Of a stretch of DNA of 64,000 nt, positions 58,002 to 64,000 are shown in pieces. Position 1 is the stretch's first letter, and each line of letters begins with the position of its first letter. A program made the position numbers and the translations under genes. The notes below the pieces were generated by a model that did no database searches, was not told where the DNA came from, and saw only the letters and a list, made by a program, of their open reading frames with translations. Origin of the DNA: Branchiostoma floridae (Eukaryota > Chordata > Leptocardii > Amphioxiformes > Branchiostomatidae); NCBI RefSeq assembly GCF_000003815.2, contig NC_049996.1:8164012-8228011 (forward strand), written 5' to 3'.

Positions 58002-58311
58002 TTAACCCTCTCAGCTAGAATTTCGGTGGGAAAGGCAAACTAAACAGTGTCAAATAGAACCATTTACAGAATCTACCAACCAGAAAGCTTCAAGATTGCA
58101 TTTGTGTCCTGTTTCTAGGACTTAGGAGTGAGTTTCTGACTGCAGTTTTCTCCCATTTATTAGTGAATTGAACAAAAATAGTGACAATTTGGTGAATGAT
58201 GAGAGCTGCAAGAAATAAAATGACATGTACTTGTTAACATCATTAAGCCTTGAATTTAAAACCAGTATACTGGAATACCTGAAAGAAGTTAGCCAGTGCC
58301 GAGAGGGTTAA
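58002..58311. mobile_element. TTAA-flanked MITE (piggyBac-like)
   Basis: TTAACCCTCTCAGC at the left and GCCGAGAGGGTTAA at the right; TTAA is the likely target duplication and CCCTCTC the inverted end. No coding capacity. Confidence 0.7.
58156..58161 (-). terminator. Candidate polyadenylation signal of the lectin gene
   Basis: AATAAA on the minus strand about 390 bases after the proposed stop. It lies inside the TTAA-flanked MITE at 58002-58311. Confidence 0.35.
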
Positions 58312-58552
58312 ACAGGCTTTCACAATCTATTCACCATAGGTTATTCTTCCTAAAAGCTTTGTAATCATGAATACTACAGCAGATATTGGGAGGAAAAGTG
58401 TAACGTTTTCTGACCGCCCCAAGCCTGTCTAACATACAGGAAAACTTATCACACCTCTCCTCTCAATATCTGCTGGTTATAAGGATATAGTCACTTGATG
58501 CTGCATATTCACCACTGGTTAAGCTGGAACAGCAGACGGCCGTGTATAGATG

Positions 58553-58570
58553 TTACTCTTCCAGGCCATA
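58553..58570 (-). CDS. Lectin gene: probable terminal exon
   Basis: After acceptor TTGTTCCCTTGTAG the phase-0 frame reads YGLEE then TAA, continuing the acidic tail. It is very short, so confidence rests on the good acceptor, the right phase and a polyA signal downstream at 58156-58161. Confidence 0.5.
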   Translation of the reverse strand, partial: YGLEE

Positions 58571-61500
58571 CTACAAGGGAACAAAACACGCAACTTGGGA
58601 ATTGTTGCCCAAAACATATTCAACCTTGTCAAATTTGTAATTCTTGACACCATGACAATTTTTTGTGTAACCATGTTCGTGTCAGTGTGTGTGACTGCAC
58701 CTGTGTCACTACATGTGTGTGCGACTGTGTGTGTGTGTGCGTGCATGCGTGCGTGTGTGTGTGTGTGTGTGACTCACAGTGTCTATGTGTGATCTGTGCA
58801 TCTGTCTGACTGTGTGTGGGTGTGTCTGACCAAGGAGGGTATGCATACATGAACATTATAGTAACCTATCATAGTTGACAATGTTTTGTCTTTGATTGCA
58901 CCACTCTAGAAGAAACTAGTCAGTGCATCTATTTGTATAAGGAGAAGAGCTTTTTTGTTAACTACATACTGTATTTCACTGTATAACATACTCAATTGTC
59001 TTATAATATACAACAATTTTTGCATATGCATCATACCTCCAAGTCCTCTTCCTTGGCACTGATGTCATTCTCCAGCATCCCCAGGACCTCCTCCAACATT
59101 TCCTCCCCGTTAGCTTCCCCTAGCTCCCGCTCCTGTGGGTCAGACACCTCCCTCTTTCCGGAACCTGCCACAGCTAGAATATTGTAGTCAGAAGATTAGT
59201 ACAAACAATTGCTGTAAAATCAATTATGGGTGCTAGGATATTTGTTTTACTCCAAGGAGAGTGAAATATAGTATGTTTTTGATCTGCCTGTCTGTTTCTG
59301 ACCTAGTTTTGCAAGCAATTAGGGGTAAAGGAGCAAAGTTAACCATTTCGGATTGCCTTCTTCGCTTTCGTGCATGTTTTTGACCCACTTTTGCAGAGTA
59401 GTGTTTAAAGAGGTGAAGTCTGCCATCTCTGAGGGCCTTGTTGGACTTTGCTTTCTTCATTTACTCTGCAAGTGAAATTCAAACCCGTCCAAACTCCCGA
59501 ACTGCGTTTTGATAGATTGTCATACTCCATCAAAAAAGTCATTATTTGAGCCTAGTCAATTTTATCTAACCCATATTTGGACAATTGACTAAGAAGTAAT
59601 TAACTCTTGCATGGAATGTATATGTTGAGATCTTCTGTAAAACAAGTTATTGATGATAGTCTGATTGCAGTGAGAGCGCAGCGAGATCAAGTGAAAAGGG
59701 CCTTACCGTAATACCGAGCCTTGAACCCACGCTCTTTCTTAGAGTGATCCGTGGTGAAGACAACCTCCATGGTCCTGCCCGAGCTGGTGACCGCACCAGG
59801 ACGGGTTGTGCCGGTGAACTTTCCCAGCTGCTTGTTGTTGCATCCATCTAGAACGGTGACGTGGTCAAAGTTGTTCTCCAGGTCAAAGTCCAGAAAGCTG
59901 AGGCGCACGACTTGTCCTGGTGGGGCACTGATGAACCACCTGACAGTACAAATGGACATTATATAAATACGTCACATTTAGTTTTTCATTAAAATGTAGA
60001 CCACATATGATCACAATAATTACATCCTGACATTGCCAGGCCCAATGTCTGTTGTCATTGACAACCACCCTGGCCTATGTTCCGTCCTTCCCGCTGCGTT
60101 AATGCTGGTCTGTCATCAGCCAATCAGATCCCCCTCCTGTTGCTCTGGGAGGGAAAGTTTCTGACCAATTACATCGCCGCTTATGGTCAGGAGATGATCT
60201 GATTGGCTGGCAAGCTCTCTCCAACAGTGATCTGATTGGATGAGGGCTGGCAAACTCTCTCTAACATTGATCTGATTGGCTGAGTGCTGGCCAGCACTAT
60301 ACGAATGCAGACAAATGATGCTTGAAATAAACAGACTGCAGACATGATATGAGAGGATGGATAGTTTAGGCATTTCTAACTCACAGAGCTGGATCTAGTT
60401 GAATGAATATCAAAGTGTAACATTTAAGATAGAGTAGTCCTTTGTAGGAAAGAGAATAAAACTACATGTATAATGCAGCAATAAGTATGTCATACATGCA
60501 TCACATGTCATCTGACCTGCATTTCTGGTTGTCGCTGTAAGTTTGTGGGTAGCCGGGAGAGATGAATACACCGGAAGAACCAGGAAGATTTCCTCCACAA
60601 GAGTCAGTTACTATTAGAAATATGAATGATTATATGATAATGAATTTCAAATGTGTGCATGGAGGCTAACTGCATGTAAATAGTACATTACCTAGTAATA
60701 GCACAATAGCTGAACAAAGTTTTAGAAAAAACATTTGAGATCTAACAAGCTAATGACTGAGTCAGTGCACTGCAACATCAATTGTTATTTGACCCAATAC
60801 AACAGAAGCCGTTTGATTGCATACCCCATTTGCCATATTTCGTTATTCAGCTGGAAATAGCACCAACTTGGAATTTGGGGATTCTGTGCAGTTAACAGAA
60901 GTATACAGTAATCCATTGAGCAAGTAATAAACCAGTCTGTATTAAACTGGCTTTTACAGATTTATCTGAGGAAAGCTTACGTTGGAGAGATGTTTGGCAG
61001 ATGAAGTTCTGTTGAGTATCACACCCTTGGTCGTTCCACTTGTTAAGTGGGTCTGACCAGATCATACCACAGTCTTCGTTCCCTCCGGCCTGGTTTGGTT
61101 CCCCGGGTTTCCAGGGCTGGAAGCTTCCCAGGCGGGTCCCGTCGGCATACCGCCATCCTCCTTCCTGGCTCCGGTCGTCAAAGCCCAGCCAGAACCATGC
61201 AGCCTTGTCGACCTGATTCTTCAGGGTGATCAGGAACTGGTGGGTGGCCTGGTCGCGTGGCATGGCCAGACTCCCGCCCGCAACCCGACATGCCGCGGCA
61301 GCAGCATCGTACGACTTCTTCTCGTTATACGCCTTGTAGCAGTTGGGTCCATGCTGACTGAAGCCCGAGGGACAGCCTGAAATGAACCATGTAGAAAAGT
61401 GTTCATGTCAATGGGAGAAATGTTAAGAAAACAGACATAAGGTTCAAGATTCCTCAAGATTTCAAAATGGAAACAGCAAATGTCAATACATGAGCTGTAC

Positions 61501-63590
61501 CTCACCTGTTGGTATGACTTGACAGATGAACTTCCTTTCGGCGTTAGTACATGGTCCGTCATTCCAGGTGTTCTTTTTGGTCGGGTGACTCCCAGGGAAG
61601 TACTCGGCACAGTCCTCGTTACCTGAGTTGTTGGGTTCTCCTGGACCCCATGCCCTGAACCTTCCCAGTGCAACGTTATCCTGCCACATCCAGCCTCCCT
61701 CCTGACGGTGATCAGTCAGCCCGAAGCGGAACCAAGCGGTGTTGTCGACGGCATTCTTAAGGTAGATGAGGAACTTGTTGGTGGTGGTGTCGCGGGGCAT
61801 GGCAAGGGTTCCCCCGGCTGCAGAACAGGTCGCAGCTGCGGCGCTGTAGGTTTTCTTGTCGTTGAAGGCCTTGTAGCACAGATGACTAGGTTGATGGTAA
61901 ACATACCCGGCTGGGCAACCTGTTCAAGAACGAATCAGAATAATCGTTTGAAATTTATACCGTCTATAAGCATTGGTAGCTTTGATGTGAATAATATTAG
62001 CTTTTGCAGAATAGTTGAACACACGGTCAAGAAAAGGACAAACAAGAATACTAATAAGCACACCTGCAGGTATCATCTGACAGATAAATTTCCTGTCAGT
62101 CCGAGAGCACGGAGCATCGTTCCATGAAGTTGGGAAGAACTCGGCGCAGTCCTCATCGCCAGCGTTGTTCGGTTCTCCCGGGCCCCATGACCTGTAGCTC
62201 CCGAGGGGCGTGCCGTCTATCCACTCCCATCCTCCCTCCCGATGATGATCCACTAGGCCGAACCAGAACCAGCCAGGCCGATGCACGGCATTTTTCAGGG
62301 TGAGCAGGAAGGCGTTAGTACTAGCGTCCTTTGGCATAGCGAGTGTCCCACCGTCAGCTGCACACGTTGAAGACGCGTCACGAAAGCTCTTGGGGGTGCT
62401 AAAGGCCTTATAGCAGATGCCGTTATGCATCTGGTAGCCACTAGAGCAACCTGAGGGGAATAAAGATGACAGAGATAGGTTCTGTTCCCGACTTGCAAAA
62501 TGATGGCACCTTCATATTAAGGAGGTTTCGCTGCCCTTTTCAGCAAAATCTCCTTCGGGCTTAAACTCCCCGGAGCGCTAAATATGAGATCGGCGGGCTG
62601 AATGCCTTGTGCCCCGAATAAACTCGCTAGCTGCCCGATCCTGTCTGGCACCCAGGGTATGATTTGATATTCGGGCATTGATAAAAGGTATACTCACCAG
62701 CTTGTCGTGTTTGGGGAAGCCAGGATTCGCCACCAAATTCTTCGGTCAGCTCGCCATTCTGGTGGACAAAGTCAAGAACAAGACACATAGATTATACTTT
62801 CTGTAATACAAAGTCATACTGAAATTAAAGCGGAGGTCTTCTACAGTCCTATGGCCGCACTTGGGGCAATTACTGTCATATTGTGGTCACCTGAATGGCG
62901 CCAAATAGCAGTTCGCCCCAGACACTTGCGACAGTCGTATTGAGGTCACCTGAGTAGAGCCGAAAGATAGCTCGCTCCAGACCCTTACGAAATAGCCCTG
63001 CCTGTTGTAAGCAAGCTCCTTGAAATTCAGCCCCTGGCTGCCAAGAGAGAGCAGTTGGCCCACCCAATACCAAAATGTACCCTTGGACATTACCCTACCA
63101 AGCCACACCCTTGCCGTATGTCCGAATCACCAGGATGACATTATTACCTTTTCCATCTCGTCATTATCTCGACCAACCTGACCATCGATCAATTCTGTAA
63201 AATCAAATTTCAAAAAAGATCTTAAAGTTTTCGATATCATCATTGACAGCTGTACTCCTGAAACTATTCATGATACATCTTACTATTAGTAAGGAGCCTT
63301 CATCAGAAGAGCTCCTAAGTCTTACTTAGCCCATCATATCAGTCTATTTTCAGTCGTGCAAGTTGTTTTATACAGATGTATGCTAGTTGCACTGGTTACA
63401 AAGATCAATGACATCTAATATATATGCCCTTGCAAAGACTACCATAACTTAACTCAGCTATCTGATAGTATGACTCAGGTAACATCAACACTATAATTAG
63501 AAATTCTACCTTCCAGTCGTTCGACAAAGGAGTCAACCTTCTCTGCGATGGACAGGTCCCTTTTCTCAAGAGCGGCAAACGACTCCAGGA
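58553..63590 (-). CDS. Secreted triple C-type lectin/CUB protein, N-terminus beyond right edge
   Basis: Ten exons are in frame. In order: a charged helical segment (VLESFAALEKRDLSIAEKVD), linkers, three long-form C-type lectin domains each in one phase 1-1 exon, one CUB domain in two exons, and an acidic tail. All three lectin domains keep EPN and WND, the calcium-site motifs associated with mannose-type sugars. Two lectin domains share LAMPRD and RKFICQ. The protein is probably secreted and oligomeric, acting in carbohydrate recognition or innate immunity, but the signal peptide is outside the window. The CUB domain lacks the usual second cysteine pair. Its 3' end converges on the sarcoglycan gene. 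The domain call is firm; the biological role is inference. Confidence 0.92.
58683..58830 (+). repeat. (GT)n-rich microsatellite
   Basis: Long imperfect TG runs; both strands give meaningless Thr/His or Cys/Val open frames. Confidence 0.95.
59037..59173 (-). CDS. Lectin gene: acidic helical tail
   Basis: 137 nt, phase 1 in and phase 0 out. Encodes AVAGSGKREVSDPQERELGE, then an acidic helix MLEEVLGMLENDISAKEEDL. No known domain is recognised. Confidence 0.78.
59707..59939 (-). CDS. CUB domain, second exon
   Basis: 233 nt, phase 2 in and phase 1 out. Encodes RWFISAPPGQVVRLSFLDFD, VTVLDGCNNKQLGKFTG and KERGFKARYY, the CUB end. The position normally holding Cys in G-x-F-C-G is Thr; a lone Cys sits in DGCNN. 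Confidence 0.92.
60116..60300. repeat. About 50-bp repeat rich in CCAAT boxes
   Basis: TGATCTGATTGGCTGGCAA and CTCTCTCCAACA recur about three times in the CUB intron, giving several ATTGG (inverted CCAAT) elements. Confidence 0.65.
60517..60610 (-). CDS. CUB domain, first exon
   Basis: 94 nt, phase 1 in and phase 2 out. Encodes DSCGGNLPGSSGVFISPGYP and QTYSDNQKC, the classic CUB start with Cys 1 and Cys 2. Confidence 0.92.
60981..61376 (-). CDS. C-type lectin domain 3
   Basis: 396 nt, phase 1 in and out. Contains LAMPRDQATHQFLITLKNQV, EGGWRYADG, GEPNQAGGNEDC, KWND and NFICQ. It keeps the sugar-site motifs but is the most diverged of the three. Confidence 0.95.
61506..61919 (-). CDS. C-type lectin domain 2
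   Basis: 414 nt, phase 1 in and out. Contains GYVYHQPSHLCYKAFND, LAMPRDTTTNKFLIYLKNAV, EGGWMWQDN, GEPNNSGNEDC, TWND and RKFICQ. It is slightly longer than the others because of an insert (PGSHPTKKN) before WND. Confidence 0.95.
62064..62450 (-). CDS. C-type lectin domain 1
   Basis: 387 nt, phase 1 in and out. Long form with an N-terminal Cys pair (CSSGYQMHNGICYKAF). Contains EGGWEWIDG, GEPNNAGDEDC (EPN), SWND and RKFICQ. EPN plus WND predicts calcium-dependent mannose/GlcNAc/fucose-type binding. Confidence 0.95.
62698..62758 (-). CDS. Lectin gene: linker exon
   Basis: 61 nt, phase 0 in and phase 1 out. Encodes NGELTEEFGGESWLPQTRQA and leads directly into the first lectin domain. Confidence 0.75.
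63148..63194 (-). CDS. Lectin gene: short helical exon
   Basis: 47 nt, phase 1 in and phase 0 out. Encodes LIDGQVGRDNDEMEK between TTTTACAG and GTAATA. Confidence 0.7.
63510..63590 (-). CDS. Lectin gene: helical N-terminal exon
   Basis: 81 nt, phase 1 in and out. Encodes LESFAALEKRDLSIAEKVDS and FVERLE, an amphipathic charged helix that could oligomerise the protein. Earlier exons lie right of the window. Confidence 0.75.
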
Positions 63591-64000
63591 CTGGAATAAT
63601 AGATGAAGTAAAGACCATCAAACAAATGAATGAAAATCATTGTAAGGGTGTTATTTGGGGATGGGCACAGATACATCAAATGTAGGTACACCTGGTCCGG
63701 TTCACATCAAGAAGATTAGGTCCAGGTCCGAACCTGACCCTGGATCTGATTATCTGTGAAAACCTTGCGAATGGGCAGTACTCAACACAGTGGACCATTT
63801 CGCCTCAAAGGAATCTGTGTTGTGGAGCATCCGACTCCCACTCCTATCTTCATGTGAGCAAAGCGTAACTGCCTCTGTAAGATTAACTGCAGAAGCTTGG
63901 TAGAAAAGACAATTAACTCTTCTCTACTTTGCTCTTGATATTTTCTTTGACCGGTAAACCCCCAAACGTGTGAGCAACTGCCGATATGATAAGCTCATTT

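Larger units (their letters stand above)
54023..58552. other. Convergent intergenic region with two 3' ends
   Basis: Contains the sarcoglycan 3' UTR (an ATTAAA at 54331 is one possible signal), the possible SINE, a homopolymer tract and the TTAA MITE. No gene is supported. Confidence 0.6.

Noticed and set aside
58519-58856. His/Thr-rich and Cys/Val-rich frames
   Set aside because: Products of the GT microsatellite; only the last few codons overlap the proposed lectin terminal exon, in a different frame.
1-64000. CRISPR arrays, operons, bacterial promoters or tRNA/rRNA genes
   Set aside because: The window is intron-rich animal DNA; tandem repeats found have no spacer structure and no complete tRNA or rRNA was recognised.

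Overview
This is an intron-rich metazoan genomic window with AT-rich introns, canonical GT-AG junctions and many small non-autonomous transposons. The gene content points to an invertebrate deuterostome, most likely a cephalochordate (amphioxus). The reasons are one gene of the neurabin/spinophilin family, one of the alpha/epsilon-sarcoglycan family, and a multi-C-type-lectin/CUB gene of the kind that is abundant in amphioxus. No search was possible, so the species call is inference.

Layout. (1) 2787-40552, minus strand: a neurabin/spinophilin (PPP1R9-type) gene. A 738-codon first coding exon ends in the PP1-binding KVKF motif. An 18.7 kb intron follows, then the PDZ exons, a linker and coiled-coil exons. 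The 3' end runs off the left edge. (2) 40553-46313: a divergent intergenic region with a GC-rich probable neurabin promoter, two strong back-to-back hairpins and a TATA-like site ahead of the next gene. (3) 46314-54022, plus strand: a complete nine-exon alpha/epsilon-sarcoglycan gene (443 codons plus stop). (4) 54023-58552: a convergent intergenic region with a TTAA-flanked MITE. (5) 58553-63590, minus strand: a gene encoding a short helical N-terminal part (start lies beyond the right edge), three C-type lectin domains, one CUB domain and an acidic tail.

The head-to-head neurabin/sarcoglycan pair matches the human pairs SGCE-PPP1R9A (chr 7) and SGCA-PPP1R9B (chr 17). This suggests a linkage older than the vertebrate genome duplications. 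Neurabin scaffolds PP1 on F-actin; sarcoglycan belongs to the dystrophin-glycoprotein complex at the membrane. The lectin gene looks like a separate secreted recognition protein.

The most unusual feature is repeated duplication of small exon pieces in both main genes. These are a five-copy 145-bp array carrying 63-nt phase-0 mini-exons (neurabin 13.1-13.7 kb), a homologous pair of coiled-coil exons, a decayed copy of neurabin exon 2, and two phase-1 mini-exons (24 and 33 nt) beside the sarcoglycan transmembrane exon. Nearly all preserve frame, so the locus may make many protein variants. Transcript data are needed to show that any of them is used.
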